Positions 1-9,009 of a stretch of DNA of 64,000 nt are shown here, in pieces. The stretch covers positions 1 to 64,000 of the forward strand of contig JACPWG010000144.1 of assembly GCA_016197205.1 (NCBI GenBank), in the 5' to 3' direction. The position numbers were made by a program, and so were the translations under genes. Each line of letters opens with the position of its first letter. Position 1 is the stretch's first letter. Below the pieces are notes generated by a model that worked only from the letters and a program-made list of their open reading frames with translations, was not told the DNA's origin and did not search any database. The DNA is from Planctomycetota bacterium (GTDB taxonomy: Bacteria; Planctomycetota; MHYJ01; WSZJ01; JACPWG01).

Positions 1-645
1 CTCGGCCGGACCCAGCGAGTTCGGCACCATCACGGTCACGGTGGCCGCGGCGCTCCGGCTCGCCAGCTTCGTCACGACGGCGGAGTGCCCGGCGGCCGAG
101 AAGCCCAGCCCGCCGTAGGCCTCGGGGATGATCATGCCGAAAAAGCGGTGGCGCTTGATCAGCTCCCACAGTTCGGGCGGCAGGTCGCCTTCACGGTCGA
201 TCTTCCACTCGTCGACCTTCGAGCACAACTCCTGGACCGGACCGTTCAGGAAGGCGCGCTCCTTGTCGGAGAGGGGCGCGATCCGAAAGTCGAGGAGCTT
301 CGACCAGCGCGGCGCGCCCGAGAAGAGTTCGCCGTCCCACCAGACGGTGCCGGCGTCCAGGGCGATCCGCTCGGTGTCGCCCATCTTCGGCAGGATGGCG
401 CCGACGAGCCGCATGACGCCACGCGTCACGAAGCGCCGCCGCCACGGCGCGTGCGCGAAGAGCGCCGTCGGGCCGGCCACGGCGAGCGTCGCGCCCGCGA
501 AGAGGAACGGGGAGGCGATCCCGGCCGCGATCCACGCCGCGAGAAAAGCGACCGCCGCCGCCAGCAGCGCGTAGTAGGCGCGGCCCGCGTAACAAAGGCA
601 GAGGGCGACGACCGCCCCGGCCCCGCCGATCCAGCACGCCGTCAT
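1..645 (-). CDS. fadE: Acyl-CoA dehydrogenase, FadE type (3' part outside window)
   Basis: The first 215 residues of a FadE-family acyl-CoA dehydrogenase, which catalyses the first oxidation of fatty-acid beta-oxidation; the gene runs off the left edge. The N-terminus has two hydrophobic stretches (about residues 1-60), as in membrane-associated FadE. A conserved block follows, with WSKLLDFRIAPLSDKE, LPPELWELIKRHRFFGMIIP, EAYGGLGFSA and TVTVMVPNSLGPAE, closely matching the E. coli FadE pattern. The start at 645 is chosen because GGAGG lies about 9 bases upstream. The flavin and catalytic regions lie outside the window. The family call is firm; substrate chain length cannot be judged. Confidence 0.94.
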   Translation of the reverse strand, partial: MTACWIGGAGAVVALCLCYAGRAYYALLAAAVAFLAAWIAAGIASPFLFAGATLAVAGPTALFAHAPWRRRFVTRGVMRLVGAILPKMGDTERIALDAGTVWWDGELFSGAPRWSKLLDFRIAPLSDKERAFLNGPVQELCSKVDEWKIDREGDLPPELWELIKRHRFFGMIIPEAYGGLGFSAAGHSAVVTKLASRSAAATVTVMVPNSLGPAE

Positions 646-845
646 GCGAAGGTACCTCCAGTCCCCGTCCCGTCGCCGGGGGCGGATCGCTCTCGACGCC
701 GGGGGCAGGCAGCGTCGGCGTCCACCTCGAGAGGGGCCGGCCGGAAGGGGGGAGTGATTCTACCGGAGGAGGTGGCGCGGATGCGAAAAAAATCCCAAAT
801 CCCAAGTCAGGCTCGTGCCCGAAACCGAAGGGGAACCACAGATTT

Positions 846-1065
846 CCCAGAGCAGCCGCTGGCCCCAACCAAAGCTCGCCGAACCACAGCTTTCACAGAT
901 TACACAGATTGCGACGATTCTAATCTGTGAAAGCTGTGACACAAGCTCGCAAAAGCTTGTTTTTCTGGCAACGAATTCTCCGCAGAGAATTCGCGAAATT
1001 GGCGAAATGCGCGGTTCGTCTTTCGGTGTTTTCGGCGTCTTCGGTGGCTCGTCCTTCCGTGGGCG
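846..1065. repeat. Compound intergenic repeat (ACAGATT hairpin plus ~120 bp unit)
   Basis: Fills much of the gene-free stretch 646-1247. Bases 881-939 carry iterated ACAGATT units followed by their inverted copy (AATCTGTGAAAGCTGTG), a long potential hairpin. Bases 936-1055 hold a unit with GGCAACGAATTC, TTCGCGAAATTGGCGAAAT and GTCTTCGGTGGCTCGTCC that recurs inverted at 38227-38348. The preceding segment with CAGCCGCTGGCC also recurs there. I see no gene in 646-1247; the rest is unremarkable G+C-rich sequence. Confidence 0.75.
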
Positions 1066-1247
1066 GAGCGCACGGCTTCCGAAATCGCGACAGGCTTTCA
1101 AGAAGTCGAACGGTAGGGACCCAAAGACGGAAGACGGAAGGTGGGAAGAACCCGGAACGTCCGCGCCGGCGCGCGCTCGACTTGCCGCCGGGTCCGTCGT
1201 ACAATCCCGCAAGACGATTCCCACCCTTTCCAGAAGGAGGATTCGAC

Positions 1248-1490
1248 GTGGACCTGTCCGAGATCCTGCCGCCCTTGACGGTTGGCCTCACGTTTACCGG
1301 GCTGGCGTGCGCAAAGTTCTACGGCCTGGCGCGAGGGCTCCAAGGCGGCGCGCGCGTGCCGCTCGCGCAAAAGCTCTGCGGCACCTGACCGACGTGGAAG
1401 AGCCGCGGTCTGCGGTGGGGGCTGCCGATCCTCTTTCTCGTGGTCGGCCTTGCAAACCTGGGATGGTTGGCGGCGTCGATGGCTTGGTGA
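1248..1490 (+). CDS. Small two-TM membrane protein with in-frame TGA (selenoprotein candidate or nonsense allele)
   Basis: A GTG start at 1248 follows a strong AGAAGGAGG ribosome site. The frame gives 46 residues with one hydrophobic segment, then TGA at 1386-1388. The same frame continues for 33 residues with a clear second membrane segment (GLPILFLVVGLANLGWLAA) to a second TGA at 1488-1490. The interrupted site reads LCGT-TGA-PTWKSRG, so the TGA falls where the second residue of a CxxC-like motif (C44, position 47) is expected. Immediately downstream, CCGC-GGTCT-GCGG (1403-1415) can form a small stem-loop whose loop starts 18 bases after the TGA. The options are a selenoprotein with a bSECIS-like element, a recent nonsense mutation, or a sequencing error. 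Function is unknown. Confidence 0.5.
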
Positions 1491-1520
1491 AACTCCTGCC
1501 CCCGCGGCCCCGGCGCACGG

Positions 1521-2213
1521 TCACGCGCGGCAGTGCCACTCGAGCCCGCCGGTCAGTTCCCCCGCGGCGAACTCGAGGTGGACGACCCGGCGGCGGCTCG
1601 GGCGCGTGGCGGGGGCGGACGCATGGAGCAGCAGCGGCCGGAACGCGAGGAGCCCGCCCTGCGCCACGATGCACTCGACGACGGGCCCGCGCGCGCGCAG
1701 GGAGTCGATTTCGTCTCGGCGAAGGATCCCGGACACGTGGGAACCCGGGATGACGAGCAGCGGACCGTTTTCGGGACCGCAGTCGTCGAGGTGCACGCGC
1801 ACGGCCAGCATCCGTTCAAGGACCGCGACGGGAGGGATCGCGTGGGGAATGCCGTCCTTTTCGGACCAGCCGGAGAACCCGGGCGCCGCACGGCGTTCCT
1901 GGAGGGCGATCGCCAGGTCTTGATGCCAGGCGACCCGCCAGTTGGCGGCGGGGCTCTTGTCGAAGAGCAATCCGCGCACGGCGAAACAGTGCGCGCCGAG
2001 AGCGCCTTCCGCGACGGCACGGACGGACGGGTGGCGCGCGAGCTCGCGCACGGCGGCGCACCGTTGGAGCAGGCTGCGGGCGCCGGCGCGCCTCCCGCCC
2101 TCCGGCGACTGCGTCGCTGTCGGCGGAAGCGCGGCGACGAGCGCTTCGACGGTGGCGCGATCGAGCGCAACGTCGCAGAGGCGGAAACCCGGCTCAAGAA
2201 AAGCGACGGTCAT
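1521..2213 (-). CDS. Phytanoyl-CoA dioxygenase (PhyH) family protein
   Basis: A 230-residue Fe(II)/2-oxoglutarate-dependent oxygenase of the PhyH family. The metal triad is visible: H97-x-D99 in the context AWHQDLAI and the distal H197 in LLLHASAPA. The arginine-rich stretch after it (about 204-209) is where the 2-oxoglutarate-binding Arg normally sits. IPGSH (155-159) is also typical. Members hydroxylate small molecules or lipids and the substrate here is unknown. No signal peptide is seen, so it is probably cytoplasmic. It is followed on the same strand, upstream, by a lipoprotein gene with no obvious functional link. Confidence 0.93.
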   Translation of the reverse strand: MTVAFLEPGFRLCDVALDRATVEALVAALPPTATQSPEGGRRAGARSLLQRCAAVRELARHPSVRAVAEGALGAHCFAVRGLLFDKSPAANWRVAWHQDLAIALQERRAAPGFSGWSEKDGIPHAIPPVAVLERMLAVRVHLDDCGPENGPLLVIPGSHVSGILRRDEIDSLRARGPVVECIVAQGGLLAFRPLLLHASAPATRPSRRRVVHLEFAAGELTGGLEWHCRA

Positions 2214-2258
2214 CGGCTAACCAGAAAGTTCTCGTGGCGTGTCCCAGGCCCTCTGCCC

Positions 2259-3266
2259 CTACTCCGCCGCCACGCCGAGCTCCGCTTCCACCACGCCCCG
2301 GCAGCCCGGACAGGCGACCAGCACTCGGTCCCCTTCGACGTCGCTGACCGTCCAGCGCGCGTCGCAGTCGAGGCAGCGAAGCTCCACCTCGTCCACGACC
2401 ACGTGCGCGACCGCGTCTCGTTCCGGGTCAACCAGGAGGCCGACGCGAAAGACGAGGGGCGCGGCCCGGCCGCTCCGCAGACGCAGTTTCAGTCTCGCCT
2501 TTCCGTAGAGCGGGTAGGAGGCCGTCCCGCCGACGAGCGCTTCGAGCGAGGGTCCGCCCGGCCCGCAGCGCAAGCTTCGGCGCAGGGCGACGCGGGCGAG
2601 CCCCGAAGCGGGGTGCACGATGCGCACGCCTCGATCGAGCGCCTCCGCAGGCACGGGAAACCGGGCGACGCCGACCTCGTCGGTCCTGGAGGAGCCGAAG
2701 CCGGCGACCGCGAGCGCCTCGTCGGGCGCGGGCCGGACGTCCACCTGGCGCTCCTCTTCCGGCCGCGCCTCGTGGCTCCCCTGGATGTCGACTCGGCGCG
2801 CCTGCTTCCCGGGGACCGGCGCGACGACCGGGCCCACGGTCGCATCCATCACGCCCGACACGAGCCCCACGACGAGGTCCTCCTTGACCCGGTCGAAGCC
2901 GGGCGGCCCCAGTCGGGTTTCCACGGCCTGGCGATGGCTTTCCACGGTGTAGTGAACGGTCACGACGACGACCTTTCTCATGGCGAGGCGAAGCTCGGGC
3001 CATTCCGGCCGCGGCATCGCCGCCACGTAGAGGGCGTACGCGGTCGCGGTCTCCGTGCGGCCCGTTTCCCGGACCGCGTCGGGCACGCGCTCCTCGCCGA
3101 CCTTGCGCCAGATGGAGGAACAGCCCGCCGCCAGGACGGACGAAAGCAGCAGGCCGGACCATAGCGCCGACCGCGAAAGTCGCGGAAGAGCCTCGAGGCC
3201 CTTCGCGAGGGCGGCGCCGCGGCGCTCCCCTTGCGCACGAAAGCACGGCGACGAGCCGCTCACCAT
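2259..3266 (-). CDS. Putative lipoprotein with C-terminal zinc-ribbon-like motif
   Basis: 335 residues, unrecognised. A hydrophobic segment (about 36-48) ends in the lipobox LAAG-C49, so export and lipid attachment are likely, although the 35-residue n-region is long. The body is mostly beta-rich. Near the C-terminus, CLDC and CPGC, about 20 residues apart, form a CxxC...CxxC zinc-ribbon-like pair, which is unusual for an exported lipoprotein. The start at 3266 is backed by AAGGAG about 8 bases upstream. An alternative is that a shorter cytoplasmic form is made from an internal start. No family assignment is possible by eye. Confidence 0.75.
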   Translation of the reverse strand: MVSGSSPCFRAQGERRGAALAKGLEALPRLSRSALWSGLLLSSVLAAGCSSIWRKVGEERVPDAVRETGRTETATAYALYVAAMPRPEWPELRLAMRKVVVVTVHYTVESHRQAVETRLGPPGFDRVKEDLVVGLVSGVMDATVGPVVAPVPGKQARRVDIQGSHEARPEEERQVDVRPAPDEALAVAGFGSSRTDEVGVARFPVPAEALDRGVRIVHPASGLARVALRRSLRCGPGGPSLEALVGGTASYPLYGKARLKLRLRSGRAAPLVFRVGLLVDPERDAVAHVVVDEVELRCLDCDARWTVSDVEGDRVLVACPGCRGVVEAELGVAAE

Positions 3267-3363
3267 CGAGGTCTCCTTCGACTTCGTCCGGGTGTGTGGG
3301 AGAGACCGGCAGGCGATGCGGGGAGCGTCGAGCTTCAGGGCTTGCCCGGAGGCGCCCGGAAAC

Positions 3364-4974
3364 TCAGCGACCCAGCGCCTTCGCGAGAGCAGCCCTCAGC
3401 TCTTCCGCCGACGCCACGTCGAGGAGGGCCAGGAGCGGCCAGCCCCCCGCCTCTTTGTCGTCCAGGAAGAGCGTGATCCGGTCGTCCACGTGGGGTCCCT
3501 TTTCGTTCACGCCCACGTACTGCGGCAGGAGGCGGAGCTCAAGCCGGCCCGAAAGGCGCCACACCCGATCCGGCGGAAGCGGCCGCCCCAACGCATACAC
3601 GCCGGCTTCGACTCCCTTCCCGCCGCCGCCGCCGACTTTTTTTGCGTCGACCAGCCCGTCGAGCGCGTGGGCAAATTCCTTCGCCGTGCCGGCCGGCAAC
3701 GTGACTTCGGCGAAGGCTTTTCCATCGGCGACATCGACCACGCGCACGAGGATCCCCGCATTCTTCGCCTCCGCCTCCCAGCGAACCCCGCTCTTGATTT
3801 CGAAGGCGCCGAACTCCGTGAGTTTGCGGCCGCGGAGGTCGAACGTGGCTTCGAGCCCTCCCCCGGCGGACGCCGGCGGCACGAGCGCCTCGAAGAGCCG
3901 GGCCTCGAGCGCGAAGGGTTCGCACGCCCCGTTGCTCAGCACCGCCACGAAGACGTCCTCCTCGGGGTAGCGCGCGAGCAGGGCATGGTAGCCGGACACG
4001 CCACCGGCATGGAATTGGCGGGTCGTGCCGTCCCGGGCCGGCTGCACGATCCAGCCGTAGGCGTAGTGTTCCTGGAAGGGCGTGAAGAACTTTTTCCGCG
4101 CCGCGACGTCGAGCACGCGATCCCCCTTGAGCGACCGGTGCCACTCGAAGAGATCGCGAACGGTGGAGACCACGCCGCCCATGCCGCGGTAGCCCCAGCC
4201 CCAGGTCCAGCCGAGGGACGTACCGGCGGGGACGCCCCCTTCGCCGAGGCGGACCGTGGCGCGTCGAGCGTCGAGCGCTGCGTCGTTGAGGAACCCGGTG
4301 TCCCTCATGGATGCGGGCCGGAACACGTTTTCGCGGACGTATTCTTCAAAGCCGCTCCCCGAGGCCTTTTCCACCACGGCCGCCAGCAAGGCGTAGCCGA
4401 AGTTGTTGTAGCTGAAACGCTCACCGGGTTTGGAGACGAGCGGAAACCCCAGGACGTGGCGGACCATCTCGTCGCGGCCGAGGGGCGTGGCGTAAGGAAG
4501 GGCCACGGTGTCGTTGTCGATGCCGGAGGTGTGGGTCAAGAGGTGGTGGAGGGTGATCCCTTTCTTGTCCGCGGGCGCATCCGGAAAAAAGCGGGCGAGC
4601 GGATCGGTCGTCCGGAGTTTTGCCTGCATCTCGAGCTTGAGCACGGCGGCCGCGGCGAACATCTTGCTGGTGGAGGCCAGCTCGAAGAGCGAGGCGGGCG
4701 TGTTGGGCACGCTGCCATAATCGGCGAAGCCATAGCCTTTGGCGAGGAGGAGCGTGTCCTGTCGGGCGACGAGGACCGCGCCCCAGAACCCGCCCTGCGT
4801 CGAGGTCTGCACGATGCGGTCGAGGCGGGCGCCCAGCTCCCCCTCGACGACGTTCGATTCGTCGGCGGAGGCGTGGCGGGTCGGGGCGGCGAGCGCGAGG
4901 GCGCAGGCGGAGAGGAGTGCGCCCAGGGCGGACGAGAAGGTCCAGGAAAGGCAGGCCCGAGAGCGCATGCGCAC
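3364..4974 (-). CDS. Exported serine hydrolase, class C beta-lactamase/DD-peptidase-like fold
   Basis: 536 residues. The N-terminus has an export signal and a possible lipobox (LLSAC, C24). The beta-lactamase-related domain shows the nucleophile motif S101-T-S-K104, the Y189-N-N191 motif (RFSYNNFGY) and HAGGVSGY at the third catalytic motif position. HHLLTHTSGI is typical of the family. After about residue 370 a beta-rich accessory region of unknown role follows. Such proteins are often esterases, D-aminopeptidases or peptidoglycan-related enzymes rather than antibiotic-resistance lactamases, and the substrate is not predictable here. It probably acts outside the cytoplasmic membrane. Confidence 0.92.
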   Translation of the reverse strand: MRMRSRACLSWTFSSALGALLSACALALAAPTRHASADESNVVEGELGARLDRIVQTSTQGGFWGAVLVARQDTLLLAKGYGFADYGSVPNTPASLFELASTSKMFAAAAVLKLEMQAKLRTTDPLARFFPDAPADKKGITLHHLLTHTSGIDNDTVALPYATPLGRDEMVRHVLGFPLVSKPGERFSYNNFGYALLAAVVEKASGSGFEEYVRENVFRPASMRDTGFLNDAALDARRATVRLGEGGVPAGTSLGWTWGWGYRGMGGVVSTVRDLFEWHRSLKGDRVLDVAARKKFFTPFQEHYAYGWIVQPARDGTTRQFHAGGVSGYHALLARYPEEDVFVAVLSNGACEPFALEARLFEALVPPASAGGGLEATFDLRGRKLTEFGAFEIKSGVRWEAEAKNAGILVRVVDVADGKAFAEVTLPAGTAKEFAHALDGLVDAKKVGGGGGKGVEAGVYALGRPLPPDRVWRLSGRLELRLLPQYVGVNEKGPHVDDRITLFLDDKEAGGWPLLALLDVASAEELRAALAKALGR

Positions 4975-5361
4975 CTCCGAGAGAGACGGGCGCGGCGGTC
5001 GCGCGCGCCGGTGGGATTCTAGCGCATGGGGACGGGCGGGACAAGGGATGGAGTGCGGGCCGGGGTTTCAAGGGAGAGTGTGCACTCGGCAGGGGAGACG
5101 AAAACCGCTTCAGGCAAACATCGGGTGGCAAGCATCAGAGGCCCTGTCCGACATCCGCGCTCGGCGCGTTCGCCCCGATCCACGGTCAATCGGAAATTCT
5201 CCAACTTCCTATTTCCTCACGACTCCAAAGTAGCCGGGCATCCGCATTAGCCTCGCCATGAAAAACCTCTCTCAAGGGCATGTGTTGTCGGGATGGACAG
5301 TGTGCACTGTGTCGTGAACGCGGGGATGGGTTTGTGTGTCGCGCATTCGCACTATGGCCTC
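4975..5361. other. Gene-free stretch
   Basis: 387 bases between the serine hydrolase and the decayed kinase gene. No convincing reading frame, promoter or repeat was seen. Confidence 0.5.
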
Positions 5362-8080
5362 TCACTTCACCGGGCGCGTGAGCTCCGCCAGGGCGGCGCG
5401 GATCGCCGGCGCCTGCGGATCGTCGGGGAAGCGCTCCAGGAACCCTTTGAAATCGGCGGCGGCCTCGGCGGCCCGGCCCTGCTTGCGGTACAATTCACCC
5501 CGCCCCACGTACGCCTCCGCGCATCGGTCGTCCACACCCAGCAGCTCGCCGTAGTCCGCGACGGCCCCGTCCACGTTGCCCATCGCCTCCTTCACCAGGG
5601 CCCGCTCGAACAGCCCCTCCCGGCGCGACGCTTCGTCGTGCGCCGCGAGGTCCGCGTCCTCCATTGCGCCGACCAGATTCTTCCCTGCCTGACGACGGAC
5701 GACGGCCCGCCGCGCATGCAGGGACGCGATGCCAGGGGAGAGTGTCAGCGCCCGAGTCAGGTCCGCCTCTGCACCCTGCCAGTCCCCCCCGCCAATCCGC
5801 GCCTCCGCCCGATCCTGAAGCGCTAGCAGGTTGTCGGGCTGCGCCGTGAGCACTGCACCCAGGTCGGCCACCGCACCGGCGAAGTCCCTCGCGGCGATGC
5901 GCGCGCGTCCCCGATTCAGGTGGGCGCGCCACAGCGTCGGGTCGATCCGAAGGGCGCGTTCGTAGTGCTCCTGCGCCTGCGCCAATTCCCCCTGCTCGGC
6001 GCGCACCACGCCGCGCAGGGCCAGGGCGAACAGATTGAACTTGTTCACCTGGATCGCGAGGTCGAGGTCCGCGCGCGCCTTCGCGAGGTCATGCGCGTCC
6101 ACGAGGCGCAGGAAGGCTCGAAGGCCCAGCGCCTCGTCGAGCACTTGGTTGGCCGCAAGCGCCTTGTCCAGCTCGGCGAGGGCGACGGGCACGTTCCCCT
6201 TGAGGAAGGCGAGCGCCCCGCGCGAGTGGGGCAGCAGCCCCTCGTTCCCCGGTCCGAAGTTCAGCGACGCGGCCCGCGCGAAAGCCTCGCCCGCCTGCTG
6301 CTGCGCCTCGCGCGCCTCCCGCGCGTTCACCGATGGGGCCTGCGCGGGCGGCTCCATCCGCGCGATCGTCATGGCGTCAATGCACCGCGCCAGCCAGACT
6401 TTTCCCCGCTCGTAGTGCGCCATCGCAAGGTCAGCTTGGAGCGCCAGGGCCTTGCCGAAATCCTCCAGCGCCTGGTCGAAAAACCGGATCGCCTCTCCCA
6501 GGCTGCGACCCAGCGCGTCCCCCTGACCGCCCATCATGCACTTTTCCGCGAGAGTCATTTTTTCGCGGCCGTCCCTAACGAGCTAATCCACGCGCTCCCG
6601 CTTCCGCCGCGCCTCCCCCTCGCGTTCCTGCTGAAGCTGGGCCTCCTCCTTGATTCGCTCCCCCTCCGCCTGCTTTGTGCGGTAGGCGCGGAACAGAAGG
6701 GTCCCACCCAGGAGCAGACCGAGGACGACGGCCGCCAGAACCACAGGTAGCCTGTTTCGGCGCGTCCAACGCGCGGCAGCGGCCGCGCGAGAGGGGACCC
6801 GTGCCACCACAGGTTCGCCATTCAGGTAGCGCTGGAGTTCCTCCGCAAACTGCAAAGCCGTCGTGTAGCGTCGCGCGCGGTCCTTCGACAGGGCCTTCAG
6901 GCAGATCGCCTCCAGATCGCGAGGGACAGGGGGGCGGGGAGCGGGGGCGGACGCTTCCGCGTCGGAGCGTACACAGAAGGCCACCGCCGACGGTGGCGGA
7001 GGGTCGGCAGTGAGGATCGACATCAACACCCCGATGACGCTCTGTCCACGGAACGGTCGTACACCGGCGAGATGCTCGTACAGGATCACGCCGAGGCTCC
7101 AGACGTCGGCTTGCCGACCCACCTCTTGCTGACACCCGCTTGCCTGCTCCGGCGACATGTATTCGGGCGTCCCAATCACAGCGCCGGTGCGCGTGATCGC
7201 CGTTTTCGCCTCGTCCTGAACGGCCTTCGCGATGCCGAAGTCGGTAACATATGCCCGGCCGCCCGCGTCGAGGAGGATGTTTGCCGGCTTCACGTCACGG
7301 TGTACGAGCCCCACCTCGTGCGCCGCGTGCAGGGCAAGGGCGGCCTCACGGAGAACCTCAAGCACGCGACGCCTTGGCATCGATTCGAGCGCGAGCGCGA
7401 AGGACTCCCCCAGGAGGAAGTCCATGGTGAAGTAGGGACGGCCGGCCACATCCCCCACTTCGTGCACTTGGACGACATTCGGATGGCGTAGGCGAGCTGC
7501 AGCGCGCGCCTCGCGCTGGAAGCGCTCGACATCCTCGGAGGTGCTCCCCGCGGACATCAGCAGGGTCTTCAGGGCCACGATCCGCCGAAGGCGCGGGTCC
7601 CATGCCTGGTGAACGATTCCCATTCCGCCATGGCCGAGCTCGCGGAGGAGGCGATACGGTCCGAACGGCGTGCCAGCCTCGTCGGGAGAGGGGGACGCGG
7701 CACCCATTCGTCCACCGGCCCGACCGGGTGCTACGGGAGTGGTTTTGGCGCCCGCGGGAGACTCGTCCGCGACCCGCGCCGGCTCCTCCATGAAGATCGG
7801 CACCTGAGTCTGCGCGTTCCATGCGACGAAGGGCGGGGCGGCCGTTCGTGGGGCTGCCAACGACGGTGGCGGCCGCGGCGGCTGTCGGCCCCGCCGCCGC
7901 AAGGATGTCGACCTCTCGCATCAAGTCCGTGACGGCCGCGAGCGGAAGTTCGGTCGCCCCCGCCACATCGGAGGCTCCTGACTCCTCGGACAGCTTCAGC
8001 GCAGCACGGAGGGCCACATCCTGGGACACGAGCCCCCGCTCGATCGCCAGGATCAAGATGCGCTTCAGATCTCGAGGCAT
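5362..8080 (-). pseudogene. Decayed Ser/Thr protein kinase-TPR gene (paralogue of 11552-13951)
   Basis: Three blocks in order match other kinases of this window. An N-terminal all-helical domain starts at 8080 (MPRDLKRILILAIERGL, good ribosome site). The kinase (frame 6583-7902) has GHGGMG, VALKTL, HRDVKPANILLD, DFG and GTPEYMSPEQ, then a TM segment. The TPR region is 5362-6582. Lesions relative to the intact copy: a frameshift near 7830-7870 between the N-terminal domain and the kinase; an in-frame TAG at 6583-6585 where the intact copy has Gln (KRDRVEQFVRDG versus RERVD-stop-LVRDG); and loss of 27 TPR residues between FFDQAL and EDFGKAL. The kinase catalytic residues are intact, so a truncated membrane kinase might still be made if translation starts at an internal ATG such as 7791. 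Confidence 0.8.
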
Positions 8081-8180
8081 TCCCTCCCCCTGGCGTGAGA
8101 ACCCGGAGGCCCGCTGACCAAGTTCAGACTCCCTTGCCGCATGATTGCTCCGCGGTCCACTGCCATCCCGCCCGACGCTC

Positions 8181-8210
8181 CTTCTGCAGGCGGGACTACG
8201 AACGGCGGCC
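8181..8210. repeat. Short repeat containing GGCGGGACTACGAACGGCGG
   Basis: The unit TGCAGGCGGGACTACGAACG recurs as CTGAAGGCGGAACTACGAAC at 54730-54758. There it lies inside the start of a coding region and is read as FVVPPSGGG. It lies between the kinase pseudogene and the coiled-coil gene. Confidence 0.6.
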
Positions 8211-8266
8211 TCGGCCTGCCAGGACGGTGACCGCATTTGGTCAACGGGCCACTGCCCTCTCGTCGC

Positions 8267-8719
8267 CTACGACTCCTCCTTCGTCTCCGGACGCTGGACC
8301 CGCTGGTCGATGCTCTGGAGCGCACGAAGGAAGGCCGCATCGCGATGCTCCCGGCTTGCTTCCAGGCTCGAAAGGTTCGCGACCAGTTCGCGCGTCTGCC
8401 GTCGGCTCTCCACGACCTCAGTCTGAACCCACCGCGAGAAGTCCCGTTGCTCGGCCTGATGCGCCTCCAGCTCGGCTTTCACCTCTGCCTGATGGGCCTT
8501 TACCTCGGCCCGATAGGCCTTCAGGTAGGACTGCTGGGCCTTCAGCCCCTTTTCCAAGATGCGCATCCGCGCGTCATGGGCCTGCATCCGGTGATCATGA
8601 ACCTCGACAAGCTTGTTCAACGACGCGAGGTTGGCCTGAAGCCAGGTGACGAAGTTGCCATTCACGCCGCCCTTGCCGTTCCCAGTCCCTTGCCCATTCC
8701 CATTCTTCCGCACGCTCAT
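8267..8719 (-). CDS. Coiled-coil protein of unknown function
   Basis: 150 residues, strongly helical and charged from about residue 25 to the end. It has repeated KAHQAEVKAELEAHQAEQ-like segments that predict a coiled coil. The first 20 residues are Gly/Asn-rich (GNGQGTGNGKGG). There is no signal peptide or membrane segment. The start at 8719 follows GGAGG about 9 bases upstream. It sits just upstream of, and in the same direction as, the decayed kinase gene, so it may once have been its operon partner. The family is not recognised. Confidence 0.72.
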   Translation of the reverse strand: MSVRKNGNGQGTGNGKGGVNGNFVTWLQANLASLNKLVEVHDHRMQAHDARMRILEKGLKAQQSYLKAYRAEVKAHQAEVKAELEAHQAEQRDFSRWVQTEVVESRRQTRELVANLSSLEASREHRDAAFLRALQSIDQRVQRPETKEES

Positions 8720-8871
8720 GGCCAGCGACCTCCGTACATCCGCTCCCCCGATCCCTGCTGCACACGACTCTCAAGCATACCACGCACATCGCCTCGGGGC
8801 AAACGCCGATTCGCGGAAGCCTCGAATCGCCTTGGCCGTCGCGCAGGATCGACTGCGACCTCAGGCAGTGC

Positions 8872-8896
8872 GGGCACGGCAGCGCCGTGCCCCTAC
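8872..8896. repeat. GGGCACGGC/GCCGTGCCC palindrome (family 2)
   Basis: The near-perfect palindrome GGGCACGGCAGCGCCGTGCC plus CCTAC lies in the 290-base gap before the aminotransferase gene. The same unit occurs at 11442, 15706 and 36446 and in tandem at 61641-61731. Confidence 0.8.
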
Positions 8897-9009
8897 GGCA
8901 GATGGCAGGTCGGGAGGCGCAATCGGCGTCTGGACTCAGGGCCTGTTTCGCTTCCCGCCGTCGCGCCGATCGAAGTGGCCGACACCCCCCGTGAGCGGAG
9001 CGCCCCTTC

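Noticed and set aside
3364..4974. Antibiotic-resistance beta-lactamase
   Set aside because: The fold motifs are shared by many esterases and peptidases. The long C-terminal extension and lack of specific class C features do not support a resistance role.
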